45,736 nucleotides of DNA from Flavobacteriaceae bacterium ASP10-09a (GTDB taxonomy: Bacteria; Bacteroidota; Bacteroidia; Flavobacteriales; Flavobacteriaceae). The notes under the pieces were generated by a model. It was not told the origin of the DNA. It saw nothing but the letters and a program-made list of their open reading frames with translations, and did not search any database. The translations under genes and the position numbers were made by a program. Of the stretch, positions 26,153 to 35,367 are shown piece by piece; position 1 is the first letter of the stretch, and each line of letters opens with the position of its first letter. The DNA is taken from contig LAQA01000007.1 of the NCBI GenBank assembly GCA_000981625.1, positions 10,533 to 56,268 of the forward strand, given 5' to 3'.

Positions 26153-27421
26153 ATGGCTAAAAATGATCCTTATGCAGCTTTAAGAATAAAGGAGTTTAAT
26201 ATATTTTTACTGGTTAGGTTTCTACTTGTTTTTGGATGGTCCATGCAATTTATTGTGATTGAATGGCAAGTGTATACCATCACAAAAGATCCTTTATCAT
26301 TAGGTATTATAGGTTTAATGGAAATTATTCCTGCTTTTTCTATGGCATTATTTGCAGGTCATATCGTAGATCAAAAAGAAAAAAGAAATTTGTTAGCAAT
26401 TTGTACAGCTGCTTTTTCTTTGATTAGTTTAGGTTTGTTTTTATTGACTTCTAATAGCGCTGTTGGTGATTGGTCTACAAATTCAATTTTATATTCAATT
26501 TACGGTTTGGTGTTTTTTGGTGGTTTTTTACGTTCCTTTTTTGGGCCAACAATTTTCTCTTTAGTCGCCTTACTTGTTCCTAAAAAAATATATCATAATG
26601 CTGCAACTTGGAGTACAAGTACCTGGAAAACTGCATCTGTTTCAGGTGCGCTTTTTGGTGGTTTTTTTATTAGTTGGATTGGTGTTGACAAAACGCTATG
26701 TTTAGTTTTTATTTTAGTCATTTTATCTCTTATTATACTCTTTCAAATTAAAAAGCAACCTATTCTAAACACAAAAATAGGTGAACCTATTGTGCAAAGT
26801 TTAAAAGCTGGTATTCAATTTGTTTTTCAAAATAAAGCAATTTTAGGAACGCTAACGTTAGATATGATTGCTGTTCTATTTGGAGGAACAGTCGCAATCT
26901 TATCAGTATTTGCACAAGATATTTTAAAAGTAGGGCCTGAAGGTTTTGGCCTTTTAAACGCCTCTATTTCTATGGGAAGTATCCTTACGATGTTTTTAAC
27001 AACCTATATTCCTATCAACAGAAACACAGGTAAAAAGATGTTAATTTCTGTTTTCATTTTTGGATTAAGTATCATTGCTTTTGGATTGTCATCTATTTTT
27101 TGGGTAAGTATTTTAGCACTATTTATAAGTGGAGCTGCAGACGGAATTTCGATGGTCATAAGACAAACTATTTTACAACTTAAAACACCTGATGAAATGA
27201 GAGGTAGAGTTTCTTCTGTAAATTCAATGTTTGTAGGTTCTTCTAATGAGTTAGGTGCTTTCGAAAGTGGTTTAGCTGCCAAGATCTTAGGACCCATTGC
27301 AGCAGTCGTTTTTGGAGGAACGATGACTTTAATAACAGTTGTTACTACAGGAATTGCAAGTCCTACAATTCTTAATTTAGATTTAACAGAAGATATTAAA
27401 GAGCACGAAAAGGAAGAATAA
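26153..27421 (+). CDS. Major facilitator superfamily transporter
   Basis: A 422-residue protein with about ten to twelve hydrophobic segments over the full length. It has the MFS loop 2-3 motif as GHIVDQKEKRNLLAI (a variant of G-x-x-x-D-R-x-G-R-R) and a second, related loop near the middle (SVNSMFVGSSNELGAFESG region). The overall layout resembles the MFS_3 or enterobactin-exporter (EntS-like) efflux group. The substrate is unknown. Its start follows the ACT-like gene by only four bases, and a ligand-binding partner suggests regulated efflux. It is followed at 27476 by the kelch gene on the same strand. Confidence 0.85.
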   Translation: MAKNDPYAALRIKEFNIFLLVRFLLVFGWSMQFIVIEWQVYTITKDPLSLGIIGLMEIIPAFSMALFAGHIVDQKEKRNLLAICTAAFSLISLGLFLLTSNSAVGDWSTNSILYSIYGLVFFGGFLRSFFGPTIFSLVALLVPKKIYHNAATWSTSTWKTASVSGALFGGFFISWIGVDKTLCLVFILVILSLIILFQIKKQPILNTKIGEPIVQSLKAGIQFVFQNKAILGTLTLDMIAVLFGGTVAILSVFAQDILKVGPEGFGLLNASISMGSILTMFLTTYIPINRNTGKKMLISVFIFGLSIIAFGLSSIFWVSILALFISGAADGISMVIRQTILQLKTPDEMRGRVSSVNSMFVGSSNELGAFESGLAAKILGPIAAVVFGGTMTLITVVTTGIASPTILNLDLTEDIKEHEKEE

Positions 27422-27475
27422 TTTTTTACTTTTTTAGGCATACTTTTTGAAGTATAATAAAAAATCAATGATGCT

Positions 27476-28813
27476 ATGAAATCATTAATTACTTTTTCTT
27501 TATTACTATTTTCTATTACTTTTTTTTCGCAAAAAATTACATTAAAAGTTTTAGATTTTGACACGAATGCACCTATAGAAAGGGCGCACGTTTTTTTTAT
27601 AAACAAAACAACATATACCAATGAAAAAGGGGAGTTCTCTTTTAAACTAAAGAAAGAAGATCGTATTACTTTTTCTGTTACACATCTTAAATACAATACA
27701 AAAGAAGTTGTGTACAGTAAAAGCAATACGTCTTTAATTATATTTCTTACAGAAAAGCAAGAAACGTTAGAAAGCATTCAAATTAATGCCAAAAGGAAAC
27801 TTAAAAGCACTATTTATTTTAAAAAGTTACAAGATTTACCAAAATCAGTTTATTCTTTCGGGTCTGTTTTAAACAATAGTAAAATTTATATTTTCGGGGG
27901 CGATGCGTCAAGCGAATACGAAAAAAATAAAGAAGGATTAAGTCAGCTTCAATTTAGTAGTGAAGCGGAAATAATGAGGTTTTTACAAAAACCAAAACTA
28001 ATTAGTTTTAATAATTATCTAGGAGATATACAGTCTTATGATATTTCTGATAAGAAATGGAGTATTAAAAAAGATAAACTTATAAAAAGAGCCTATCACA
28101 ACGCAATATTTTACCAGGATACTGTTCTTCTAATTGGTGGTAAAATGCTATCCAAAAAAAAGGCAAGAGAGTTACTATCAGATCAAATAGAACTCGTTTC
28201 ATTAAAAGATTTATCTATTAAAAAGGATAAAACAAATCCACATCAGGCAGTAGATTTTGGTGCTGTACTTTATAATGATAAAATTTTGGTTTTTGGTGGT
28301 TCGATTAAGCAGCATAAAAACGGAAGAATAAAATATTCTAATGATATTCATTTTTATGATTTAAAAACCGGTTATTGGTATTTACTAACTAAAATGTCTA
28401 AAAGAAAAGAAGTTACCGGTATTGTTTTTGAAGATAAATTGTACTTATTTGGCGGATATAATAATAAAAATCTTACAGAAATTGAATCTTTCAACTTAAA
28501 AACAGGAAAGTGGAAAAAGGAAGGAAACCTTTTTAGAGGGATGAAAAAACCTGCGATTTCTAAAGATAAAGAATTTATTTATTTACAAGAAGACGGCAAA
28601 ATAATAACATTTAAACCCAAAACAAATACTTTAAAAGAGTATAAAATAGATTTAAACCTCAAAGGGTCAGAAATGCATTATGATAACGAAAAGCTTTATA
28701 TTCTTGGAGGTTACCATGTAGAGGACTTTAGAAAATCTCCCTCTAATGGTCTTTACACTATAAAAATTTCTGAATTTTTTAGAACCAAGCCTATTAATAT
28801 AAATAAGCTTTAA
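27476..28813 (+). CDS. Exported kelch-repeat protein with carboxypeptidase-regulatory-like domain
   Basis: A 445-residue protein with a signal peptide (about 1-19, ending FFSQ), then a beta-sandwich of the carboxypeptidase-regulatory-like type (about 20-100, with FDTNAPIERAHVFF and GEFSFKLKKED). From about 110 follow repeated kelch-type blades, recognisable by the double-Gly turns IYIFGGD, VLLIGGK, ILVFGGS, LYLFGGY and LYILGGY, each after a beta strand and before a Trp/Tyr-x-x-x pattern. The whole should be a beta-propeller. It has no sorting domain. Partner and role are unknown; possibly a surface or periplasmic scaffold. The next 233 bp to 29046 hold nothing I can identify. Confidence 0.83.
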   Translation: MKSLITFSLLLFSITFFSQKITLKVLDFDTNAPIERAHVFFINKTTYTNEKGEFSFKLKKEDRITFSVTHLKYNTKEVVYSKSNTSLIIFLTEKQETLESIQINAKRKLKSTIYFKKLQDLPKSVYSFGSVLNNSKIYIFGGDASSEYEKNKEGLSQLQFSSEAEIMRFLQKPKLISFNNYLGDIQSYDISDKKWSIKKDKLIKRAYHNAIFYQDTVLLIGGKMLSKKKARELLSDQIELVSLKDLSIKKDKTNPHQAVDFGAVLYNDKILVFGGSIKQHKNGRIKYSNDIHFYDLKTGYWYLLTKMSKRKEVTGIVFEDKLYLFGGYNNKNLTEIESFNLKTGKWKKEGNLFRGMKKPAISKDKEFIYLQEDGKIITFKPKTNTLKEYKIDLNLKGSEMHYDNEKLYILGGYHVEDFRKSPSNGLYTIKISEFFRTKPININKL

Positions 28814-29046
28814 GCCTATTAATTAGATGTATACTTTTTACAACTTTTAATCTTAAGGTTATTTTCACTAAATATAGTAGCTGCTCTTTTTATAAAAGAA
28901 CTTGCCTTTTGTTTGAGGTAACTTGAACTATATTTTCGCAAGCCTTAAAATTAACTATTAGAAATATAAATTACTGTAGAAAAACAGATTATAAAAACCT
29001 GTGAGCTATAAATAATATTTTTTTATTCCTGAATCCGTTGTTACTT

Positions 29047-30693
29047 TTACCCAAAAAAAGTCACATCTTTTAATTCTTCATCTAATTCATTTCTGCTTTT
29101 TTGTGTCGTATTTTCATCCCAAGAAAAATGCTCTTTAAATTCATTAAGAACATATTCTTTATACAAAAACACGCTCTGCGTGTCAAAAAATAAGCGACCT
29201 GTTCTGCGCATAAAAAAGTCTGTAGGTGTGCACGCCATTTCATAATTTATAGCAAACCAAACTTCTGCTTTTATCATTTTTTCTTGCTGATCTTCATCCA
29301 TAAACTCATCAAACTTTTTTAAGATGATGTCTGTTTGCTTTCCATAATTATACACTAAATATTGTGCATCTTTTTCATCAAAATCCACCTCTGCAATTCT
29401 ATTATAAATGGCATCAGTATAACTTTTTACTTCACTAAAATCAGAAAAAGTTCCTCCAGAAAGTACAATTTCTTCAGTTTTAATATCATCAAACTCCTTT
29501 TCGAAGCGGCGGCTGTATTTTTTAGAAACTAAATCAATAATACGTTCAGCCATTTTTCTATAGCCTGTTAATTTTCCTCCAGCAATAGAAATCAGTTCTG
29601 TCTCAGAAACAAAAATTTCATCTTTTCTAGATAATTCTGAAGCAGATTTTCCTTCTTCATGAATTAATGGGCGTAAGCCTGCCCAAGAAGATTGCACATC
29701 CTCAAGACTTAAATTAATTTCAGGGAACATGTTGTTAACAGCAGATATTAAGTAAGTTGCATCAACTAAACTTGTTTCTACATTATTTTTATCAGTTTGA
29801 TAATTGGTGTCTGTTGTACCAAAATAAGTAACTCGTCCACGAGGTATTGCAAACATCATTCTGCCATCAGGAACATCAAAATAAACAGATTGTTTTACAG
29901 GTAATTTTTCATGTGCAACCACTAGATGAACTCCTTTAGTAAGGTGCAAACGTTTGCCAGTTTTAGAGTTGTTAAGCTGGCGTAATTCATCAACCCAAGG
30001 TCCACAAGCATTGACTACATATTTAGATTTAATCGTATAACTTTCATCAGAAATAGCATCTTTCACACATGCTCCAACAACTCTGTTTTCTTCATAAATA
30101 AACTCAGTAGCTTCTGTATAATTAATAATTTTTGCATCGTAATTTAAAGCTGTTTTTAGCACTTCAATTGTTAAGCGAGCATCATCTGTTCTGTATTCTG
30201 CATAATATCCTGCCCCATTTAAAATCTCTTTTGGAAGTAAAGGTTCTTTTAATAAAGCCTCTTTTTTTGTGAGCATTTTGCGTTTGTCTTCACCTTCTAC
30301 AGAAGCCAAAATATCATACACTTTTAATCCTATAGAAGTTAACCAAGAACCATACGTTCCTCCATCAATTAAAGGTAAAATCATTTTCTCTGGAACGACT
30401 AAGTGTGGTGCTAATTTGTGCACAATTGCACGTTCTTTGCCTACTTCTTTTACCAACCAAAAATCAAACTGTTTTAAGTAACGCAAACCTCCATGAATTA
30501 GTTTTGTCGATTTACTACTTGTACCAGAAGCAAAGTCGTTTTTTTCTATTAAAGCGACTTTCATTCCACGTGAAGCTGCATCTAAAGCGATTCCTGCACC
30601 TGTAATTCCTCCACCAATTATTAATAAATCAAAATCTGTTGTTTGTAGATTTTTAGTGATTTTTTTTCTATCGAAGTATGAAAAATTGTTCAT
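29047..30693 (-). CDS. glpD: Aerobic glycerol-3-phosphate dehydrogenase (FAD)
   Basis: Oxidises glycerol 3-phosphate to dihydroxyacetone phosphate, feeding electrons to quinone at the inner membrane. The 548 residues have family length. The FAD-binding motif is LLIIGGGITGAGIALDAASRG (about residues 24-44), followed by the typical KNDFASGTSSKSTKLIHGGLRYL. The central part has VNACGPWVDELRQ and GRVTYFGTTDTNYQTD, and the C-terminal region has ISIAGGKLTGYRKMAERI and the helical domain ending in ELKDVTFFG. It works with GlpK (37844-39328), the kinase that makes its substrate, but both genes stand apart and no glpF facilitator is present in the window. Confidence 0.96.
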   Translation of the reverse strand: MNNFSYFDRKKITKNLQTTDFDLLIIGGGITGAGIALDAASRGMKVALIEKNDFASGTSSKSTKLIHGGLRYLKQFDFWLVKEVGKERAIVHKLAPHLVVPEKMILPLIDGGTYGSWLTSIGLKVYDILASVEGEDKRKMLTKKEALLKEPLLPKEILNGAGYYAEYRTDDARLTIEVLKTALNYDAKIINYTEATEFIYEENRVVGACVKDAISDESYTIKSKYVVNACGPWVDELRQLNNSKTGKRLHLTKGVHLVVAHEKLPVKQSVYFDVPDGRMMFAIPRGRVTYFGTTDTNYQTDKNNVETSLVDATYLISAVNNMFPEINLSLEDVQSSWAGLRPLIHEEGKSASELSRKDEIFVSETELISIAGGKLTGYRKMAERIIDLVSKKYSRRFEKEFDDIKTEEIVLSGGTFSDFSEVKSYTDAIYNRIAEVDFDEKDAQYLVYNYGKQTDIILKKFDEFMDEDQQEKMIKAEVWFAINYEMACTPTDFFMRRTGRLFFDTQSVFLYKEYVLNEFKEHFSWDENTTQKSRNELDEELKDVTFFG

Positions 30694-30764
30694 GCTGTAG
30701 TGTTAAATTTTATAAATAAATTAGTAGAAAGTTTATATTCGTAAACAAAATACAAAAAACGTAC

Positions 30765-31437
30765 ATGAACTTCAAATACTTTAAACAAATTCTATTTATT
30801 TTATTCGTTACCTCTTTTTCAATAGCTGCCCCTAAAGGATAGAAATTGAAATTTACGGGTGCTAAAGGTTTATTTTACGAACGAATGAAGCTACTGCCTT
30901 GATTAGTCACGCAGCCCATATAATGGGAACCATTCTTTCTTCTGGTTTTGATTCGGGTGCAAAAGGCATGGCGTCTAAAGCCAACGGTATTGGAAATGAA
31001 TGGAACAGTTTTATCTGTGGGAGATCAATTTAATCAAAAGGAGTTATCATGTGGCTTAATAAAATACACGAATACTCATGTAAATTCTTCTAGTGATGAA
31101 TTTAAAGTTGATGTAACTAATGGGGTTAATGGATGGTTGCCTAATAGTATAATAAAAACTAGATTCGCTACATTAAGCCTTGACGATACTACTTTAGAAG
31201 AAGTCTCTTTTTGGCCAAATCCTGCAAAAAATAGGTTTAATATTAAAATGATTAATTCTGACAATACGAAAGTAATAATTAGTCTATTTGATTTACAAGG
31301 AAGAAAAATTATACAAGTTTTCGAAGAATCAAAAAAGAATACTTTTACGAAGGAAATAAACTTAGAAAATATTTCTTCAGGCATTTATTTAGTAAGGAAA
31401 TAAAAAAGCCATTAAAAAGAGTATTATTTCTAAATAA
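30765..31437 (+). pseudogene. Broken copy of the neighbouring subtilase
   Basis: An ATG at 30765 starts a 25-residue signal-peptide-like frame that ends at a TAG (30840-30842). At 30912-30990 a segment similar to the S8 catalytic His region of the intact subtilase follows (TAHGAHVMGTI there, SHAAHIMGTI here). At about 30993-31003 it jumps straight to the part just before the C-terminal sorting domain. The two halves are in different frames. Near 31393 an 11-bp deletion, relative to the intact copy, adds another frameshift and stop. The remaining tail is highly similar to the intact gene (30993-31437 versus 34633-35088). The open frame in between is therefore not a functional gene. Confidence 0.85.
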
Positions 31438-31555
31438 TTGTAATAGGGGACTATTTAAAAAGCTAGCATATATATGCTGGCTTTTTTTATTCTAAAAGAT
31501 GTGTCGGTAAACCATTAACACTAGTTTGATTTCTGTTTTTCCAACCTTCATTTTT
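30993..31555 (+). repeat. Direct repeat, copy 1 (tail of subtilase, terminator and flank)
   Basis: Nearly the same DNA as 34633-35200: the last about 150 codons of the subtilase, the following terminator and about 65 bp of flank. Similarity is very high in the coding part and falls to about 75% in the flank. This is a tandem gene duplication, not a mobile element; no terminal inverted repeats or transposase were seen. Confidence 0.85.
31457..31488 (+). terminator. Terminator after the subtilase pseudogene
   Basis: 14-bp stem AAAAAGCTAGCATA (31457-31470) with 31473-31486, loop TA, then T's. The second duplicate has the same hairpin with two changes, one in each arm (copy at 35108-35139). Confidence 0.8.
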
Positions 31556-31677
31556 TGGTTTTATAGAAAATTTATTACTAGAAACACTAGCTTTTACTTC
31601 GGAGGCAGTAACTCTATTATCTTCAATTATTAAATACGCATCATCACCCCTATATTTTATTGAATTAACCTTGTTAT
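31487..31677 (-). pseudogene. Truncated coding remnant 1, C-terminal end of an unknown protein
   Basis: Minus-strand open frame of about 63 codons, without a proper start (a stop codon sits immediately upstream), ending in QTSVNGLPTHLLE. The last about 19 residues resemble the end of the remnant at 35138-35358 (QTSIDGLPRHILE there). The stop codon overlaps the terminator of the subtilase copy. I do not recognise the parent protein. Confidence 0.4.
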
Positions 31678-31741
31678 TTAAAACCTTTTTTTGGTTATAA
31701 AGGTTCTTTTGATAAAACCTTTTTTGTTTTATGGAAAGCGC

Positions 31742-31749
31742 TATCTTTG
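31742..31749 (+). promoter_or_regulatory. -7 element for the subtilase
   Basis: TATCTTTG matches TAnnTTTG, 33 bp before the ATG at 31783, with a T-rich -33 region at about 31719-31725. It overlaps the TTG at 31747 that would be an alternative start, which argues for the ATG. Confidence 0.5.
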
Positions 31750-31782
31750 AGAACTTTAAAAAAAATTAAAAAAAAACTGACG

Positions 31783-34700
31783 ATGAAGCACAAGTACTTT
31801 CAATATTTTACTTATTTATTTTTATTTCTGTCTTTTTCTATGATTGCTCAAAATAAGCAAGAAATACAACAAATAACAAAAGACTATGACGTATCAAAGT
31901 TAAATAATCTTAAAGAAAAATATTCTAAAGAATTTTATAAACAAAAAAACAAAGCGTTGATATTAGCTTCCCAAAAAGGCTGGAAATTAACATTTACAGA
32001 CTCAAAAGGTTCTCATCACGAATTAATGGGTGTTACTAAAGAAGGAAATCCAATTTATTACAAAACCTTAAATGTTGATGCAGCTATTTCTACAAGAACA
32101 AATTTTTTACACCAAGACGGTGGCTTAGGTTTAAATATTGAAGGACAATCAATGACGGCTTATGTTTGGGATTCTGGTGTCCCACTAGAAACACATCAGG
32201 AATATGACGGAGATGGAGGTGAAAACAGAGTTTCTGTTGGGGATGGTTCTACTTCTACGACTGCTCACGGAGCTCATGTAATGGGAACGATTATTTCTTC
32301 TGGCTTTGAAGCAAGTGCTAAAGGAATGGCACCCAAAGCCAACGGTATCGCAAATAACTGGTCAAACGATGAGGCAGAAGCAATTTTAGCAGCAGCTAAT
32401 GGGATGCTAATATCTAATCATTCTTATGGTTATGCTCTTAGAAATGATGATGGTGATGTTCAAATACCAATATACTATTTTGGAGCATATATTAATGATT
32501 CTAGAGATTGGGATAATATTATGTATAATGCTCCTTATTATTTAATGGTTGTAGCTGCAGGTAATGACGGGGGTGACAATACCGCAAATTCAGATCCTTT
32601 AGGAGAGAATTCTCTTTATGATAAATTAACAGGTCATTCAACCGCAAAAAACAACTTAGTTGTTGCAAACGGACAAGATGCCATAATAAACGAAGATGGA
32701 ACTTTAAATTCAGTGATTAGAAACGGAAGTAGTTCTGAGGGACCAACTGACGATTTAAGAGTTAAACCAGATATAATGGGTAACGGATCCGGCCTATATT
32801 CTTCTACGGATTCTTCAGACGATTCCTATAGCACATATACTGGTACTTCAATGGCTTCTCCAAATGTTGCAGGAACTCTGCTTTTATTGCAACAATATTA
32901 CAATGAAAAATATGGTAACTTTATGAAGGCTGCAACTTTAAAAGGTTTAGCTCTAAATACAGCTGATGATGCTGGATTGGTTGGACCAGACGGAGAAACT
33001 GGTTGGGGTTTAATGAACGCTAAAAAAGCTGTAGAAACAATTACAGAAAATGGACTACAATCTATAATTTCTGAAATTGAATTAACACAAGGTAGTACAT
33101 ATACATTGGTCGTAAAGTCTGATGGAGTAGCACCATTGTTAGCTTCCATATCTTGGACAGATCCAGCAGGTGAGTTAAGTACCGGAGCTGTAAACGATGC
33201 AACACCTGTTTTGGTAAATGATATAGATATTAGGGTAACAAAAGATGCAGAGACTTTTATGCCTTGGAGACTTACTTCTGTAAATACAAATGAAAAAGAA
33301 GATAATACTGTAGATCCTTATGAAAGGGTAGATGTAGAAGGTGCATCTGGAGAATATACCATTACAATTACACATAAAGGAACTTTAGAGGGAGAATCAC
33401 AAAATGTATCGTTAATTATTACTGGTATTTCTTCAGGAATAGCTTTATCTACTAGCGAAAACAGTAAAATATCGTGTACCAATACAGATTTTTTTGATTT
33501 TAATTTTTTACAAATAATAGGAGGAACAACTACTTTTTCTGTTGAAGGGCAACCGACAAATGCTACTGTAAATTTATCGGACACTTCTTTAAGCGAAAAC
33601 GGAACTCTTACTGTAACTTTTGGAAATTTAGATAATGTGTTATCTGGAGTGTATTCTATGAATGTTACTGGAATAAATGGAAGTGAAACCACTACCACAC
33701 CTATTCAATTAACCGTAATACATGCCACGTTTCCAAATGAAGAAATAGTACGCTTATCTCCTGAAAATGGTTTGACAGGAACAACTACAGCCAAAATTGA
33801 TTTTTCTTGGGAAAATTACAATAATGCAGAAACATACCTAATAGAGGTTTCAGATAATCCCTCTTTTAATACAGTTTTATTTTCTAAAAATAGCGAAGAC
33901 TTACAATTTTCAATTGAAGGTCTGCAAAGTGAAACAATTTATTATTGGAGAATAAAACCTGAAAACCAATGTATTTCTGGAGATTATTCCTCTATATATA
34001 GTTTTCAAACAGGAATAAATGATTGCTCAAATACTTATGAGGCAACAGATTTTTCAAATGCAAGTATATTTATTAATGGGGGCGTTACCGCAGAGGTTCC
34101 TTTTAGTGTAACAGATAATATAATTGTAGATAAAATTTTAGTTACTACAGATATTGAGCACAGATATGTACAGAATCTATTGATTTCATTAGAAGCACCT
34201 GAAAGCCTAGAAAGTACTACAGTTGTTTTATTAGAAAACCCTTGTGATGGAGTAGATGATATTAGTGATACTACTTTTGATGATGCTGCAGAGGATTTAG
34301 CTTGCAGCTCCTCAGCTCCTGCAATTTCGGGGTCTATTGCACCAATAAATAATATGAGTTTACCTTTTTCTGGGAAAGATGCTTTTGGAGAATGGAAATT
34401 AGTGGTTTTTGATGGCGTTAGTGGAGATGGAGGAAGTATAAACACCGCCAGTATTACAGTATGTACTATAGAAACAAATACAAATATTCCTTCATTAGCA
34501 CAATCAGATATTATTGTTGCTCAAAACAGTACATATACAATTACTAGCGGAGACATCGAGGCTACAACAAGTTCTGAACTTCCTAACGAACAAATATTTA
34601 CTTTAACAACTATACCAGAAAAAGGAAGTTTAGAAATGAATGGAACAATTTTATCTGTGGGAGATCAATTTAATCAAAACGAGTTATCAAGTGGCTTAAT

Positions 34701-35088
34701 AAAATACACGAACACTCAAGTAAATTCTTTTAGTGATGAATTTAAAGTTGATGTAACTAATGGGGCTAATGGATGGTTGCCTAATAACACAATAAAAATT
34801 ATAGAAGCAACATTAAGTCTTGACAATAATACTCTAGAAGGAGTCTCTTTTTGGCCAAATCCTGCAAAAAATAGATTTAATATTAAAATGATTAATTCTG
34901 ACAATACAAAATTAACAATTAGTTTATTTGATTTACAAGGAAGAAAAATTATACAAGTTTTCGAAGAACCAAAAAATAATATTTTCACGAAAGAAATAAA
35001 CTTAGAAAATATTTCTTCAGGTATTTATTTAGTAAGTATTCAGCAAGGAAATAAAAAAGCGATTAAAAAGATTATTATTTCTAAATAA
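31783..35088 (+). CDS. Secreted subtilisin-like serine protease with type IX sorting domain
   Basis: A 1101-residue secreted protease. After a signal peptide (about 1-23) and an about 90-residue propeptide-like part comes the peptidase S8 domain, with Asp 130 (VWDSG), His 162 (TAHGAHV) and Ser 356 (GTSMASPNVAG) as catalytic triad. Downstream are beta-rich segments: a fibronectin-III-like piece (about 660-740, LIEVSDNPSFNTVLFS), a proprotein-convertase P-type domain (about 747-890, GEWKLVVFDGVSGDGG) and a cadherin-like repeat (about 905-1010, SGLIKYTNTQVNSFSDEF). The last about 80 residues (FWPNPAKNRFNIKM to KKIIISK) are a type A type IX secretion sorting domain. It probably degrades proteins outside the cell or on its surface. 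It is preceded by a broken copy of itself. Confidence 0.93.
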   Translation: MKHKYFQYFTYLFLFLSFSMIAQNKQEIQQITKDYDVSKLNNLKEKYSKEFYKQKNKALILASQKGWKLTFTDSKGSHHELMGVTKEGNPIYYKTLNVDAAISTRTNFLHQDGGLGLNIEGQSMTAYVWDSGVPLETHQEYDGDGGENRVSVGDGSTSTTAHGAHVMGTIISSGFEASAKGMAPKANGIANNWSNDEAEAILAAANGMLISNHSYGYALRNDDGDVQIPIYYFGAYINDSRDWDNIMYNAPYYLMVVAAGNDGGDNTANSDPLGENSLYDKLTGHSTAKNNLVVANGQDAIINEDGTLNSVIRNGSSSEGPTDDLRVKPDIMGNGSGLYSSTDSSDDSYSTYTGTSMASPNVAGTLLLLQQYYNEKYGNFMKAATLKGLALNTADDAGLVGPDGETGWGLMNAKKAVETITENGLQSIISEIELTQGSTYTLVVKSDGVAPLLASISWTDPAGELSTGAVNDATPVLVNDIDIRVTKDAETFMPWRLTSVNTNEKEDNTVDPYERVDVEGASGEYTITITHKGTLEGESQNVSLIITGISSGIALSTSENSKISCTNTDFFDFNFLQIIGGTTTFSVEGQPTNATVNLSDTSLSENGTLTVTFGNLDNVLSGVYSMNVTGINGSETTTTPIQLTVIHATFPNEEIVRLSPENGLTGTTTAKIDFSWENYNNAETYLIEVSDNPSFNTVLFSKNSEDLQFSIEGLQSETIYYWRIKPENQCISGDYSSIYSFQTGINDCSNTYEATDFSNASIFINGGVTAEVPFSVTDNIIVDKILVTTDIEHRYVQNLLISLEAPESLESTTVVLLENPCDGVDDISDTTFDDAAEDLACSSSAPAISGSIAPINNMSLPFSGKDAFGEWKLVVFDGVSGDGGSINTASITVCTIETNTNIPSLAQSDIIVAQNSTYTITSGDIEATTSSELPNEQIFTLTTIPEKGSLEMNGTILSVGDQFNQNELSSGLIKYTNTQVNSFSDEFKVDVTNGANGWLPNNTIKIIEATLSLDNNTLEGVSFWPNPAKNRFNIKMINSDNTKLTISLFDLQGRKIIQVFEEPKNNIFTKEINLENISSGIYLVSIQQGNKKAIKKIIISK

Positions 35089-35200
35089 TTGCAATAGGGT
35101 ACGATTTAAAAAGCCAGCATATATATGTTGGCTTTTTTTATTCTAAAATATGTCTTGGTAAACCATCAATACTTGTTTGTTTTCTCTCTTTCCAATACTG
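34633..35200 (+). repeat. Direct repeat, copy 2 (tail of intact subtilase, terminator and flank)
   Basis: Matches copy 1 at 30993-31555. The offset is 3640 bp at the left end and 3651 bp at the subtilase stop, the difference being the 11-bp deletion in copy 1. Confidence 0.85.
35108..35139 (+). terminator. Terminator after the intact subtilase
   Basis: 14-bp stem AAAAAGCCAGCATA (35108-35121) with 35124-35137, loop TA and a T-run; duplicate of the hairpin at 31457-31488. Confidence 0.85.
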
Positions 35201-35358
35201 TTCAATATTTTCTTTTCCCTTTTCTGCTGCCCAACCATTTAAATCATTTCTTTCTCCTTTAAATTCATAAAAAGGAATTGACATTCCGTAAAAAGTCTGC
35301 ATAGATTCAATGAAAATCTCCAAAATTTGACTTGTTTCTCGTGCTTATTCAAATAAAC
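35138..35358 (-). pseudogene. Truncated coding remnant 2, C-terminal end of an unknown protein
   Basis: Minus-strand frame ending in QYWKERKQTSIDGLPRHILE with about 60-70 well-formed codons (GMSIPFYEFKGERNDLNGWA). An in-frame stop lies just upstream of the first codons, and there is no credible ATG or ribosome-binding site before them, so it is the tail of a lost gene. The parent family is not recognised. Confidence 0.45.
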
Positions 35359-35367
35359 AAAACACAA

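Noticed and set aside
27004..27777. 257-codon minus-strand frame across the MFS and kelch genes
   Set aside because: It covers the ends of two well-supported plus-strand genes and has the reverse-complement composition of membrane-protein codons.
30948..31403. 151-codon open frame after glpD as an intact gene
   Set aside because: Its first codons are the out-of-frame remainder of a subtilase catalytic region and the rest is the duplicated tail, cut by a frameshift; it has no signal peptide though it carries a sorting domain.
30694..35367. The subtilase duplication as a mobile element
   Set aside because: No transposase, no terminal inverted repeats and no target-site duplication could be seen; a tandem gene duplication explains it.
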